A DNA stretch of 64,000 nucleotides from contig JALJCS010000001.1 in assembly GCA_023055355.1 (NCBI GenBank), forward strand, positions 76,239,381 through 76,303,380, in the 5' to 3' direction. A program made the translations under genes and the position numbers. This document shows positions 25,558 through 39,060 of the stretch, piece after piece. The stretch's first letter is position 1, and the number at the start of each line of letters is the position of its first letter. The DNA comes from Agelaius tricolor (taxonomy: Eukaryota; Chordata; Aves; Passeriformes; Icteridae). The notes under the pieces are model-generated. The model did not search any database. It was not told where the DNA came from and saw only the letters and a program-made list of their open reading frames with translations.

Positions 25558-28500
25558 TCTACCTTAGCAGTAATCAAGGGTGACTGAGATACTGCAGCTC
25601 TAAGGGAAGATACCTTCACTTTTTGCTGGGTTTATTCACCACTCAGTGAAACTTCTGAGAATTTGGCTCTTGTAAAACTTTAATTGTCTTTTTTTGGGAA
25701 ACAGGAGCTAATTTGCAACTAGAATCACAACAGAAATATAGTGCTCATTTTTGTGGAGTCTACTTTTAAGTAGCTTTAACTGATTAAGTCAGTTTTCCAG
25801 AGCTGCTGGAGACATACATATAATTAGAACATGCTGACAGTACCAAGCTGGTTCTTTAACCTCATCCCAGCTTCTCTGGGAAGCAAAGTGCAATAATCTG
25901 GAACCCAGCCACACTTATCCAGCTGTGAGTGCTGCTTGGATGTGACAGCTTTCAGTGTGTGGAACGCTGACCAAAACTGTTTCCTGGCTGTTCCAGGGAA
26001 CTTGTGAACAGACTCATGCTGACCTCCCAGTCAGCTCTAAACTGTACCAGGCTGAGAACCACATGATTTTGGCTGAAAACTAAAAGTAACAAATTTGTAA
26101 CATAAAGAAATTTTAGCAATGTGTAACAGAAAATCTAGTCCAAACTTTGGACTTTAAAGAAAAATTAGTCTTACTGACCATCCTTCAATTTATTTTTGCA
26201 ATTTTAATATCAGTTTTAAAAACTCTCCATCATATACCAAAAAAAAAAAATCTAAAGGGCATAGGCATGTTTTCAAGAAAAAAGGCTCAAAAAAGGGTTT
26301 CTCAAAATATTATTCAATTCCTCTTGGACATCAAGTGCTTTGAGATGAGGAACAGAAATCTTTCCAGTTATCTAATTCAGCTTAAACTTTCCTTGTGTTT
26401 CATGCAGAATGCCCTTTTGATCAAATTAAAAACTCTATATTTATCTTAGTATGCAGAAGAAATTACATTCCTTTATACCTTCTTTCATATCTGCATGTTC
26501 TTATGTGTCAGCAAGTTGACACAGGACCAACTTTATGTCTACGTGCACGCACATGTACAAGCACATGCATATACAAGTCAATACTTATATACACATTACA
26601 CTTATTTCACTTCTTTTCATGTTTTTACCAAGGGAAGATGCACATGAATAGAGAATGAAGAGGACAATGTGGGTCCACATGCAGTTTTGCACTTAGACAT
26701 AGAGACAGTTCTGAAAACTTCACTTTAATTATTTCAAAGAATATCTGTGGACACAGACATTTCAGACAAAATTGCATGACCAAATATTCCTTTTCATATG
26801 TGCAAAAACATAAATGTAGTTAAAAATACATGAACACATATCTTGAAAACTTCATGTTTATAGCTCTTAGAGTGTGATTGTTTGGCTTTGAATACCAATA
26901 AAAAAAGATCTTGCCTAAACTTTTCAAGGGTTTTTTGGTTGTTTTTTATTTTCTTTACTCCATTTAAAAAGCTTCTACACACATACAGTTCATTGCCTCG
27001 TTGATGAGTCTGGGTGTGGGAGGAGAAAATTATTAAAGTGTCAGTTTTCTGACTTTAATTTTCCAAATGCATGTGGTTAAGTCCCTTGAGTGAAATAAAC
27101 ACATTGATGGAGGAAATAGATAAAATCTTCAACCTTTTTCTCCATTAATTCTGCACACTCTCAAACTTCAACAGCTTTATATTTCTCAAGCAAAACTTAG
27201 ACCAGATGAACTACAATTTTTCTAAACATGTTGAGTGATAGCAATGATTTATTTGTAATAGAAGTTATTGTCATTCTGTGATTCTAACGGATTGAGCCAT
27301 CAGAGCAGTGCTGATGTATGTCTGCCATAAACCAGACAGCTTTATTGCATCAGAGATTCAGTTCTGCAGCTGTGTTTAGAGGCAATTCTATTTAAAATGT
27401 GCCTATAACTCCCAAAGCCAAGACCAGCATATTTGTTTACTTTCTTGCTCATTTTGCCAGCCAAGGGCTTTTTAGGCCAAATTGCACCTATCCTTGGCCC
27501 TTGAATCTGCCAAATAATGACTTTGGAGCTTTCTCCTTGAGGCATTTATAATTTTGCATTAAATTTGAAGATTTGATTAATTAAATGCTCATTTCATAAT
27601 TACTTTAAATGCAAAAATTTGTGATGTGGTGAATTTATTAGTTGGTCATTCTGGGACAACTATCTTACCCCAAGAGACACCTGAACTAGCCAAAAATCAG
27701 TAGTCTGTGCTTTAGCTCTGAGGGTCTTGTGGCTTTCTGAGTGGGTTTTTTCTTTTTTTGTTTGATTTTGTTTGGGTTTTCTTTCTAAACACCTAACAGC
27801 TGCCCAGGTACTGATGGATGCATACAGTGAACACATCCTGGAAAGGGAAGGTGAACCAAAACACATGGGATGAATTTCCCCTTGTGTATACCTCTCACTA
27901 TAGGCATAGCATAAATACCTATTCTGGGCTTTATTCTTCACTTTGATGAGATGACTCACACAGGTGATACCAGCAAGGCAAGAAATGAGCTGTCTGGAAA
28001 AATGATGCAAATCAAAACTGTCCAAATGTCTCTGCAGCCAAGTTTGCATTTACAAAAGCTCCAGTCACAAGGAATCATGTCATGAACAAAGTAAAATCTC
28101 TGGGGTGGTGTACCCAGGCAGTTACAGGTCTCCCAAAACTAACAGACTTAGATCAGCAGGCATTAACAAGGATATGGACTTAACCCAAAAATAGGAAGTT
28201 ATGTCTATTTTGATTTTATCAGTATACTCAGTTCAGAACTCAAATTCTGCAGAAGGCTGAGGTGACCCCAAAGTTGTCCTCAGGACATGGATACATGTTC
28301 AGTAAACATTAGTGAGCTTACAAAAGAGCTCTTACACTAATTATGAAGATTAAAATTCATCTAAATGTACATGGAGAAAACCTGGTGTAAAATTCATGTA
28401 GTGTCTACCTCCACTGTGCACCATCTGGCTCCTTTGCTATTGAAAACTGTAAACTGAACAGACAGGGAACCACCAGGGCTGGAGATTACCAGTTAGGCAA

Positions 28501-31211
28501 CATCTATCAGCCCTGAACCAGCAGCTTTAATCCAGCCCAGGTCAGGCATCCTTTGTAAAATCTATCTTCTTCAAACTGGCAAAGAGTTGTTGTCCAGTTT
28601 CTATTTGAAAGACAGCAGAAATACAAAAGTTCATAAAAAATGCAGTTTTTATTGGAAACAGAGGCAATCCCAATATTTAATGAACCCCCTCATCAAAGAG
28701 CTTTAAAAGCTAATGAGTATTACAAGTAAAATTCAATTAAAGGGAAAGAATAGTCATGTAAAAGTGGGAGTTTTTAAGGGAATTTCATTAAGAGAGGAAA
28801 AAATGTCAAAGTTCCCAAAGTAAAGAAAATATACATAAAATGCAAATATCCTGGGGAAAGGAAATCAAAATGAAAATTAGAAATGCTTTTGCATATAATA
28901 TATTTGGCTATATGAAAAAGACTTGATAAGAGGCAGCGAGAATAAATCATACAAAGACAAGATGAAGACACCAATGAAAAATCCAGAGGAATTCACACTG
29001 CAGTGTCTAAAGCAGAATGGAGAAAGAACTGAAGAAGGAAAAAAACTTTCTAATACTTACAACATTTTATTAAATAAGTTGGTAAAGCTTCTTGGGTTAC
29101 TAAAAGGGGGAAATGAGACTTCTTTCTGTTTTAGAGGAATATAGAATTAGATAGAAAAAGGGTGGTATTAAATTTGTAATGCTTACAAAATTTTCCAGAA
29201 TATTAGTAACATATGAAACCTAATCTGCTACATATAAACTATTTTCAAATTATTATAGTTATATGCAAAAGTTCTAATTGAAACTGGATGGGAATCTCTA
29301 GACTTTGATGTTTAATTTTGATAATTCCCATAATTTTGGAGAATATAACAAAGACTCCATATGTGTAGGTCTTTTGCAGTTAATTTTAAAGTGCTAAGGA
29401 GCATGACCTGGCTAGTTATAAACCTGACATCAAACATGAGGAAAATGGAACATGGATTTAGTCTATGAAGAATTAGTGATTGATAGCTGGCAGGATTTCA
29501 TAGAGACTCTGGCATCAAACTGACATTTCCAGTTGATTTTGCTAGTGTTGTTAAGAAAGGAATGTCTATGTTAGCTTTTTTGATAAGGTCAGGATTAAAT
29601 CTTTGAAGCAAATCAGCATCCAGCCTCATTTTATGATTTTCATCTCACAGCTGTGCACAACCTGGACTCCTTACTGGTGTTACTGGAGAATTCCTGGGCC
29701 TGCTTCCTACTGCACACCTACTTTACCCACAGCACACTGGAACTTACTGGGGTTTCAGTGTGCATTAAAACTGTCCTTAGAAAAATCACTGGAATGCATG
29801 CAGTGTAAGTGACAGATCCTCAGAGCTGCAACCTCTACAGCTTCACTCATTTTGGACTATGCCACTTCATGGTGAAGAAGTGTAAAATGTAGCGAAAATT
29901 AATCCAGAAGAAGTAATATTTCTTGGTATTAAATTTTTGATGGCATGATTCATCCACAACTTAATAAATAGAAGTTAATGTTTAATGTGAATTAGGTCTC
30001 CAGTGAATAGATTAAAAAAATAAAAAGAGATCTAGAAGAGATGATCTTAATAAAAAGAATTTGCAAAATAAAAATGTTCCCTTTGGGATCCTAGAAAGAC
30101 TATTCCTGACTCGGGGGTTGTTCTATATGTTCAGTAAATAATCACAAAACCATAGATCATAAATTAAAGAAGGCTGATGAATGACTGAAATAGTGACAAA
30201 AGACAACCAGACAGTGCATTCTGGATTATTCAGTGAATTGGGTCCAATTAATGCAAATGTATTTCCATGTAAGCCAATTGAAGGGAACGTGTATAGGAAG
30301 ACACTGCAGCCATAGCTATTGGATAGATATGAGACAGCAGTGACTCTGAAGTCAGTCAGATCAAAAAGCAGGGAGGTAACCATGGGTGAGCAAATGCTGG
30401 CTGAAGGGAAAACACAAATTGGTTCACAAAGTGATCCAATTGGAAGTTTGCATCTTGAGACAGCAGCTCAGCTCAAAAAGGTGTCTAAATACTGCAGGAT
30501 GGCTGCATCATCTCACATGATGGAATCAGACATGTGAGGGCAAGGACTGTCTTCTTCCATGCATTGCATTGTGATTGGTCCAGTGGGATCCAGCAGAATC
30601 AAGGACTTCAAGCATTATTCATCTTTATTGGCACAGAATAAAAAATCCCATGTGAGGGTTTTTAATGCTAATAGATCCAACATAATTTAAGAAATATTTC
30701 CTTATGCCATACACCAACTTTCAGGGGAAACTCCCCTTTCAGATCCTTTGCTCTACAACATTTCACTCTCTTCCCTTATTCAAAGAGATATTTGGGGGGG
30801 TTTTCCATATAAACCACTATAAACCCAGTGAAATGAACCACGGCATAAATTCAAATCTGAAGAAATTCCTGTAGAGGAAGGCAAGGACCAGACAAGCCTT
30901 TAGAGACGCAAAGTTTAGAGAAAAGTTAATTGATTGTCAAAAGTACTCCTTTTCCTAAATTGTATTTTTGTGATCCCTATAAATTCAATCCTTGGGTTAT
31001 TCTGCTGTTATTACTTTGCAGCTTGCTGTATTTTTCATGTCTGTTTCTGGCCATACTGCAATTATATAGTGCCACACTGAATGGCACAGGCTCTTGTCAA
31101 ATCTAGGCCTGATGGCATATGATACACACCATTAACAAAAAGAGAAAAATACTTAAGAGATTCCAAAAAGCTTCAGAATGAAAAAAATAAGATCTTCCAA
31201 TTATTTAATGA
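25558..31211. other. Long unique AT-rich non-coding stretch
   Basis: I see no gene or recognisable transposable element in about 5.6 kb. A T/G-rich tract lies at 27738-27783. The region 27330-27610 is complex AT-rich sequence containing TGATTAATTAAATGCT and TAATTACTTTAAATGCAAA; this homeodomain/POU-like texture is common in conserved non-coding elements. Confidence 0.45.
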
Positions 31212-31550
31212 ACCCAAGGGGGTCCTTTCAGTACCTGAAGGGAGCCTACAATAAAGACAGAAGAGGGACTTTTTACGTGTAGAGATAGTACAAGGGATAA
31301 TGGGTTTAAACTGAAGGAGGGCAGGTTTAGATTGCAGGAGGAAGCTCCAGGGTGGTCAGGGCCTGGCACAGGTTGCCCAGAGAAGTTGTGGCTGCCCCAT
31401 CCCTGGGAGTGTCCAAAGCCAGGCTGGATGGGACTCTGACTAACCTGGTCTAGTGGAAGGTGTTCCTGCCCATGGCAGTGGGATTGGAAATGGATGATTT
31501 TTAAGGTCCCTTCCAACCCAAACCACTCCATGATTTTATCTTTCTATGAA
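31212..31550 (+). mobile_element. CR1 LINE 3' end, relatively well preserved
   Basis: The plus strand carries the terminal CR1 sequence with landmarks GGCACAGGTTGCCCAGAGAA, GGCTGCCCCATCCCTGGGAG, CCAGGCTGGATGGGACTCTG, GGTGTTCCTGCCCATGGCAG and GGTCCCTTCCAACCCAAACC. It ends in a TGATTTTATCTTTCTATGA tail that resembles the short tandem terminal repeats typical of CR1. It is strongly 5' truncated, as most CR1 copies are, and keeps only the 3' end. It is among the better-preserved CR1 copies in the window and therefore among the younger ones here. Confidence 0.95.
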
Positions 31551-32293
31551 GTAATTAGGAGGCAATATGGTGCAGGGCTCAGCTGGCAAGAGGAGTTTCA
31601 GCAGAGTTTGAAGGAAGGAACAGAAACCATCTTGCAGTTTTTGCTGAGGTTATGAAGAAGCTTTACAGTCTTTTCAACAGCTCCACTCAAAGCTGGAACA
31701 GCAAATGTGCCTCCACAATGGTGTCTGCTCAACCGTGTAAGTCCCAGGTGCACCACACCCAGAGAATGCAAATACAAAGGTCACGTAATTTCATTATGCT
31801 GTGAATGCTACCAAGCTTGCTTTTGTGTCTGGAAAATCCCAATTTCAATGCCCAGTGGAATTTTAATGGAAGATCTGCACCTGTCAGGTCTGTGTGTAAT
31901 TGCTTAATGAAGTTGAACAGTCAAAAATCTGTCTTTAAATATAGACAGGAAATAATCTCAGCCTATTCTGGCCCAAATAGAACAGTAAATGAACAAACAG
32001 ACAAACAAAAAAGAAAATAACTTGTATTATTTTTAACTGATTTAAGCAACAACCTGAAATTCTGGCCAAGAATAAGGCACCATAAAAACCTTACTTTGGT
32101 GAAATGGAAAAGGCTAATGGCAAGCATAAGCCACACATCAAATTTCTTTCCATTATACATATTATTGGAATAGGTAATGTTCTCTAGTAGCCTAGAAAGA
32201 GAATGCTGTGGTTAATACAATATATGACATATTTTTGTTTATAAGGCTAGTAATGTGTTCCCTTGCTCCTATTTTGCTCTCATTATTGCATCT

Positions 32294-32297
<4 letters not shown>

Positions 32298-32344
<47 letters not shown>
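32298..32344. repeat. (TA)n microsatellite
   Basis: About 23 uninterrupted TA units. It is likely to be polymorphic in length. Confidence 0.97.
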
Positions 32345-32346
<2 letters not shown>

Positions 32347-33464
32347 TTTACAATACCAGACCTAATCTAATTTATTGTTAAATAATTCCATTATGTATAA
32401 CAATCTTAAGAAACTTAAAATACCAACATTCATTATGAAGTTCTGGAAAGAAAGAATCTTCTTTATAACACTTTCCCCACATGAAAGATATACTTTTATC
32501 TTCCACTGTGATGTCAGCCTGAAAACTGACTTTAAAATTACAAGCTTAGAACATCTACAGACATCATGCAGAAATAGAAAGTTTTACTGATTTTTTTCTA
32601 CTATGTTAAAGAACTGAGAGAAGAAAAAACTAAGCAGAAATCTACTCTTCTTTCTTGGGTGTTATCTCAACCATTTACATATTTTCTGGTGAAATCCCAC
32701 CACAGTCCATTCTAAGTGTGCTCTGACAACTGTACTTTCATTCCCTCCCTGATTAAACTGTATAAGCAATAAGAAAACAAAATAAGCAGATCTCTGGTAT
32801 TTTAATGGTTGTCTTAGAAGTTCCTAGACAATAAATGTAGTCTATTGCCTAGAAAATAGTGAATTCAGTGCCTGATTTTAGAAGTATAAGCAAGGGGGTT
32901 TGCAATAATTCAGTATAACTTCTTGTCCTGAAAAAAACCAGTAAAAACTAAACAATACATTAAAAGTAACCTAGAAGAAAGTAATAATGTTGATTTGCAA
33001 AGAAAAAATTATGTCAAATAATCATGTCAGGGACATGACTTTTCCTTCGTACTGGAAAATAGTCCCTGGAAATACAAGGGAAATGGTGTAGGACAGAACC
33101 CATGTGTGGACTTGTGGATCACAGTCTGACTGTAAGTTGGCAATAATCAACTTTTTTACATGAACTACAGAGTATATTAGAAAAGACAGAAAACAAATGG
33201 GAGATTTAGGGAGGAGTAAAATGTATTTACTCTATATAGAAAAGACACTACCATATTTTTCTTTCATGCTTTGATGTGTAAAAAATAATCTCAAAGAAGA
33301 TGGATATTTAGGTGAGTTTTGAATAAAACCTTTTACATGATGATGATAGTCATCTGCTGGATAAACAGCTCAGATGTGGAATGTGGCATTTCTATTCCTT
33401 GAATTTTTTTAACAGAAAAGGCATCTGTTAGAAAAAAGTTCATTAGTCAAATTTTCCTTGAGAT
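32345..33464. other. Unique AT-rich non-coding DNA
   Basis: I see no gene or recognisable element. Confidence 0.5.
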
Positions 33465-34030
33465 TGTCCTGGTTTCAGCTGGGATAAAGTTATTTTTGCT
33501 CAGTAGCTGTGCTTTTGGGTTGGCAATGAGAATGGTGTGGACAACACACTGATGTTTTGGGTGTTGCTAAGTTGTGTTCATCCCAAGTCAAGGATTGTTT
33601 TTCCTTGTGTCTCGTGCCCTGCCAGTAAGGAGGTGCACAAAAGAAACTGGGAGGGAGCATAGCCAGGACAGGTGAACAAAACTGAGCAAAGGGATATTCC
33701 AGACCACAGAGCCTTATGCCTGTTTTATAGATGGGGGGAATGACCTATGAGGGTGGTTGAACTCAGTTGGGAAGGAGAGTCCAACATTGGTCAGCAGATG
33801 GTGAACAATTACATTGTGTATCACTTTTTTTTCAGGTTTTTTTTTTTCCTTTTCCCTCTTTATTATTATTAGCCAATATTGTAGTTTTCATTGTTTTCAA
33901 TTATTAAACTGGTCTTATATCAACCTATATGTTTTATTTTTGATTCTCATCCCCAAGCCTCTGGTGTGGTGGGTGACAGAGGAGGGCTGAGTGAATGGAG
34001 TGATTCTTAATTTCCAGCTGGGGTGGTAGA
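33465..34030 (+). mobile_element. ERVL-type solo LTR
   Basis: It begins TGTCCTGGTTTCAGCTGGGA, the characteristic start of a common avian ERVL-type LTR. It continues through a GTGTTGCTAAGTTGTGTTCA region, a GTGCACAAAAGAAACTGGGA block (about 33632), CAAAGGGATATTCCAGACC (about 33687) and a T-rich stretch. Next come AATATTGTAGTTTTCATTG and an ATTAAA polyadenylation signal (about 33903) followed by CTGGTCTTATATCAACC. The 3' end is decayed: after CCAGCTGGGGT the family's final bases appear to be missing, so no clean CA terminus is seen. The flanks GAGAT and TAGAT match at four of five bases, a possible but weak target duplication. No internal sequence is present. Confidence 0.9.
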
Positions 34031-37000
34031 TATTTTTCTATCTTATCCATTCCACTTTCCAGGATCTGGGGAGTTTTGGAATTAAAAGCTTTAACTTCAC
34101 TAATAATTGCTTACAATGGAGTGATGACCATGGTTCTTATTTAAACTAAAAACACACAGCAGTGTTCTTACAATGCCAAACATCCTTTAAATTGCACTGT
34201 TAATGACCTCTCTAAGTTCTAATTAAAATGACAGGAAATTTCTCTCCTATGAGGCCTGGATACACAACTGCAACCAAATCCTTGGCCTTAGTTTCAGTCC
34301 AAATGACAGAAAAAACAACTGTAGGACTCAAATCCATCAGAAGAGACCCTCCACTAAATTTTCAGCAATACTCAGTGAACATCTACTCTGACACAAACTG
34401 ATACATCTGACTTCCAAGGAAGCAAATTCTGCTGGGTTACTGTCTGTCTCTTGGGATTTGAATTTTTGAACAACCAAACACTCACATAACTCAGAGGTGA
34501 AATGGTTGGTTCCCACAGTGATGATCCTCAGAATTTGGGTGTCATTAGAGCAGTGATCATCATGGTGTCTGCCACAGAAATTCAGCAATTTATCAGCACC
34601 TTCAGATAACTGCCTGATTTACCTGGTCTAAGGACTCCCTTGAGATATTCAGGGGTATGGTAGATAGGAAAATAGAGTGCCATCTGTCCATCACAGAGAG
34701 AGAGGACAATACTACATTCACAGCTGCAAGATAGTACAAAAAACACTGAAAACATTCTGATGGAGCCGACTGTTTTCTTTTTATACAAGTGAATAAATAT
34801 TCAATTATCTGTAGCCTATGCCTATGAAAAATCCAGAAATTCTGTAATAGAGATAAAATATGATGTCTAGCAGACAAAATAAATCTCCAAGCAGGGAAGA
34901 AAAACAAACTAAACAAAATCCCAAAGCCAAATAAGAAACCCAAGCATGAAAACCAGGGAGGCAACAATCAATTTTGACACTGAAGCACAGGGTTTTTGAT
35001 TAATTCTGTTCTCTAATTGCATTTTATCACTTGGAATTTAAATGACACACTCTCTTGTGAAAAACTTAGAAACCATGAAGGAAGCATAAAAATAATCACA
35101 GCAAGGATACGCAAAAAAAAGTGAATAAAACTGATTTATTAAAGTATCTGTGAAATAATCTAAGCTTTGTTGGAAGCCTTTGACATTAACTACCATTAGT
35201 TAGAGAGGTTTTTCTCGTGGAGGTATGAAAAATGAATTTATGGAGGAGCTAATTCCATTTGAAGTTAGTTCTCCCAGATACTAAAACATTTTTTAAAAAT
35301 TCATATATTCAAATATCACTCAAAGATAGCACTGAGTAGCTAACTTATGCTAAATATCTATTTTGTGTTACAGTCAATATATGAAGCAATATTCAAAAAC
35401 CTCATTACCAAACTGAACATTCCAATAAAATCACAATATTGACAGAGCAGAGTTTCCAAGTCACAAAATTCGCACTAATGCAAGGAGGGATTCATCACTC
35501 ATCAGCCCCTGATTTTACATCAAATTACTTGGTTTTATAGACTTTGTTTTTTAATATGAATTGAATTAGTTTCAGTTTAGTTTCACAGAGAAAAAATGGT
35601 GCTTTTCTATTGGCCACAGAAAGTGTTCAGAATTTATGAGAATTTACTGCAAGTAATGAAGCAATATAATAAACAGTTTCTAAAAAAACCTTGAAAGCAT
35701 GGTGGCATTTCTTCTTTTTTTTATTGCTTTCAAATTATTAATTTAGACTTCAAGAACAAGCACTTATGACTTCATAAATTAAAAAAAAAACAGTATATTC
35801 TGTTTTCAGAATACTTTTTTCTTAAAGGTGCTTTTTACTATGAAATCACTGCAGAATTCTTCTCAAGAATCAGAGCACCTGCCCAGTTTTTTGGTTCACT
35901 AATCTCTGAGTGCATCCATTACTCCCCATCAGATATTCTTCCTAGATAATATGTATTTCTGTGGTCAAAGTGTAACTACTAACCAAAAATGCAAATTTCC
36001 CTCATTTAGGGAAATTAGCCTTAAGCTGCCCATTCATTTTGTGCCTTATACTCTCTGCAGCATGCAATCAAATGGGCTTACATGTTGCTAGCTTGTTTAG
36101 GAAGACTTCATTAAAGATTTTCATTAATATTTTTCTTCTCCTTTCCCATGATGGGAGATGAAAAATTACTATATTTGTCCCCACTGTAGAATTTTTTTCC
36201 TTGATGTATGGATAAATTTTCAACTAATGTATATCTTAAGGAATAGCTATAGAAAGCACTAAAGACAGTTAGGTAGAGCTAATAGTTATAGAACAAGCTA
36301 AATATAGATGCATTCATAATGCTAAGAATTGAATTAATGCTTAACAATAACTCACTATGACCTTGATTTCATTGTATGGTACCAATTAATCACTGTGATG
36401 AGATGGTCATCATTCTGAGAACAAAGCAAGGATCATTCAGCACTTCATTTTTTTTAGGGTTTTTTTTTATTTCTTTCAAGGTATGGGTCAAAAATTTGGC
36501 ATATCTACCAAATCCATTCTATTTTGCAGCACATGTTTCTCCGTCACCCAGTCAACATTGAGAAAATCTTAGCCAGCATCAAATTGTATGGCCCTTGAAA
36601 TAAAAAAGTGCATGTTCATTTCCTGAACAGTCACTTAAACAATTAAAACTGATTTTATATTTTCTGAAAGGAAAAATATTTGCTCAAAGTATCTAAAAAG
36701 CACTGAGCAAATACTGAATTGTAAGGGAGCAATTCCTATTGTAAATACATGATATAACAACAATCTGATCTGGTTTTGTCTTGTTTTCTCTTTATTTACA
36801 AATATACCTAGAGAATTTCTGCAATGATCCATGAGCAAATAGTGGCAAAAGTCACTGGGACTGGGCATGAGACACTTGGATATTCCTGGAATTTCTGCTT
36901 CTACAAATTTCTGTTAAACTCTTATATGTGGTCCATTTTAACAGAATAATTACCTGGTCTACAAAAGCCATTAAGTGATCTTCATCCTTTATTAGCCTTA

Positions 37001-37965
37001 GAGAAGAATAAGTGTGGAGAGAGCTAGAACAGTGAGGGTGAATCTTAGCTATGAGCTAGATTTTTTTTTTCTTTTTGTGAAAAAAAATTCTAATTCACAT
37101 CAGCCATGTTGTTCAAAATTATTTTCTTTTGCACATTGCTCTATTTCATTGCATCTTTCTTGGAACAGGGACTCTCATAACAAGCTATTCTAATTTTTAA
37201 GTAATAACAATAAACTTTGAATATTTGACAATAGTCAAATTGTCACAGGTTCAGTCCCTTAAAATTTACATTAATTTCACTTTTCATAAGGTATGTATAT
37301 GTTTTTTGTAAGAAAGTACAGAACTACATTTATTAATTATAGCTGTGTATCCACATTCATATAAAAAGCTACATATATGCAAATATTAGATGAAAAAATA
37401 ATTTTAAAATTGCAAAAAGACACGATGACTGGAGACTGTCTCTATCTGTACTTCTTCTGTGGTAATTTTCCTGTAATAAAAAAGTGGATTTCCCCTTTCC
37501 TAGCTATAATGCAATTCAGTGTTTTGGCATGACACACAGCTCAAAACAGCTATTTTGTATGTCTTTAAAATATCTTTTTTTGATGTATCTTTTGTACTTT
37601 GATTTTGACTTTCAACAGAATGAATGGGAAATAAGCATCAGTTTGATATTCAAGGTTAAAACTGAGGTCATAACATTAATCATATTTATGATTTACTCCT
37701 TCTCCTTCTAAGGTTTCATAGCAATGTGAATCATAGCATCCTGTTTCTGCTGTTGTTGGTTTTGTATGTAGATATTGGTCTTTTTGACAACTGACTGATT
37801 CACAGAAATTAACGGCAATGAATGGAAAACCTGAACTAGTTTTTCAGATGTGGAGTTCTATCGGTTTTTCTTTTTCAAACACTAGTTAAATTTGCACATA
37901 CATTTGACAACACATAATAACTCAATAGAAAGGTACCAAAATGTCATATTGTCAATAAATGAAGC

Positions 37966-38013
37966 AAGACACACCTTAGGGAATCTTAGGAAGACACACC
38001 TTAGGAAATCTAA
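37966..38013 (+). repeat. 25-bp-period direct duplication
   Basis: AAGACACACCTTAGG followed by AATCT-like sequence occurs twice with a spacing of 25 bp; the second copy differs slightly after the shared core. This is consistent with a small tandem duplication. Confidence 0.8.
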
Positions 38014-38121
38014 CTAGTTGCCTTGTATTAAACAAAAATAGAAAATCCAGCTCTAATCTGTTAGCTCAGCATTTATTGAAGATGTGTCTAATCTCAACAG
38101 CTCCATAAATGGTTTACGACA

Positions 38122-38150
38122 TTACCCATGTTTACATGGGTAAACATGCA
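38122..38150. repeat. Short inverted repeat with two alternative hairpins
   Basis: TTACCCATG (38122-38130) pairs with CATGGGTAA (38135-38143) around a TTTA loop. The overlapping pair CATGTTTA and TAAACATG forms a second, mutually exclusive hairpin. No transcript or binding-site role can be assigned. Confidence 0.7.
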
Positions 38151-39060
38151 TTAGTATCTTTTTAGCAGTTTTCATTTTGCAGGTAGAAAGCTAAAGCAAT
38201 TAATGATGTAGGCAGTCAATCCGCATAAAATGTTTGGGAACAGTTGACTTTGTCTCTGATGGTTTAATTAAAATGTTGAGATGTCTCCTTCTGATATCTA
38301 ATTTATAGTTTTTAGCTGTGACAGGGAAGCATATAAGAACATATCAGTGTTCCTTGAAATAAACTGCCAGAATTGCACTTCTAGGATTTCCAAGTGGCCA
38401 ATGATCATCTTAACCATCTGCCTTGGTTTATTTAAGACCAAGGTGACCACTTCTCTTAGTCACCACCGAAAGATCCTAATTTGCCCCTCTTTGGGTCAGA
38501 ATTTCAGAGCTATGAGCTGAGTATTGCAAAACTTTTTACTTAATAGTTGATCTTCTTTGTTTCGAAGTTTTTATATTTGATACTTATTCCCTTTCAATTA
38601 AAATGTTTCTTGAGACAAACATAATAAATTATGTCAATAATAAATTATAAAGGTATGTTTGACAAAACAGATGTTTCTGTGATTACCTTCATGCATTTTT
38701 TACAGGGTAAAGGAGATTCCTGAAAGCACCACTCATTACATAGTTCCTACTGATCTCAATAAGGCCAGGATTCCATCTAATCAGATGCTTCCGTTTACTG
38801 CAAATTAAATTTCATTTATAAAATTTTTGCTTTTTAAGGTCAGCTAGTCCCACGATTATGCCTGAACAGCTCATGGGGTTTCTAAGATTGTTTCTTTCCA
38901 TACTTGTAGCAGTTATGGATATTCTTTTTATTTTGGCAAAAATAAAAAAACTTTTTCTTTTGCCTTTTAGCCTCTGTGACACTAAGTCTCATATCATTCC
39001 AAAAGTGTTCTAACTTCAACCAAATGGATCACAGGAGATTTGTTCAGGCGCCTAAGTAGA

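Larger units (their letters stand above)
34031..39060. other. Long unique AT-rich non-coding stretch
   Basis: I see no gene or element in about 5 kb. A 25-bp-period direct duplication lies at 37966-38013 and an inverted repeat at 38122-38143. The 35160-35700 part has the complex AT-rich texture of conserved non-coding DNA, without further proof. Confidence 0.45.
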
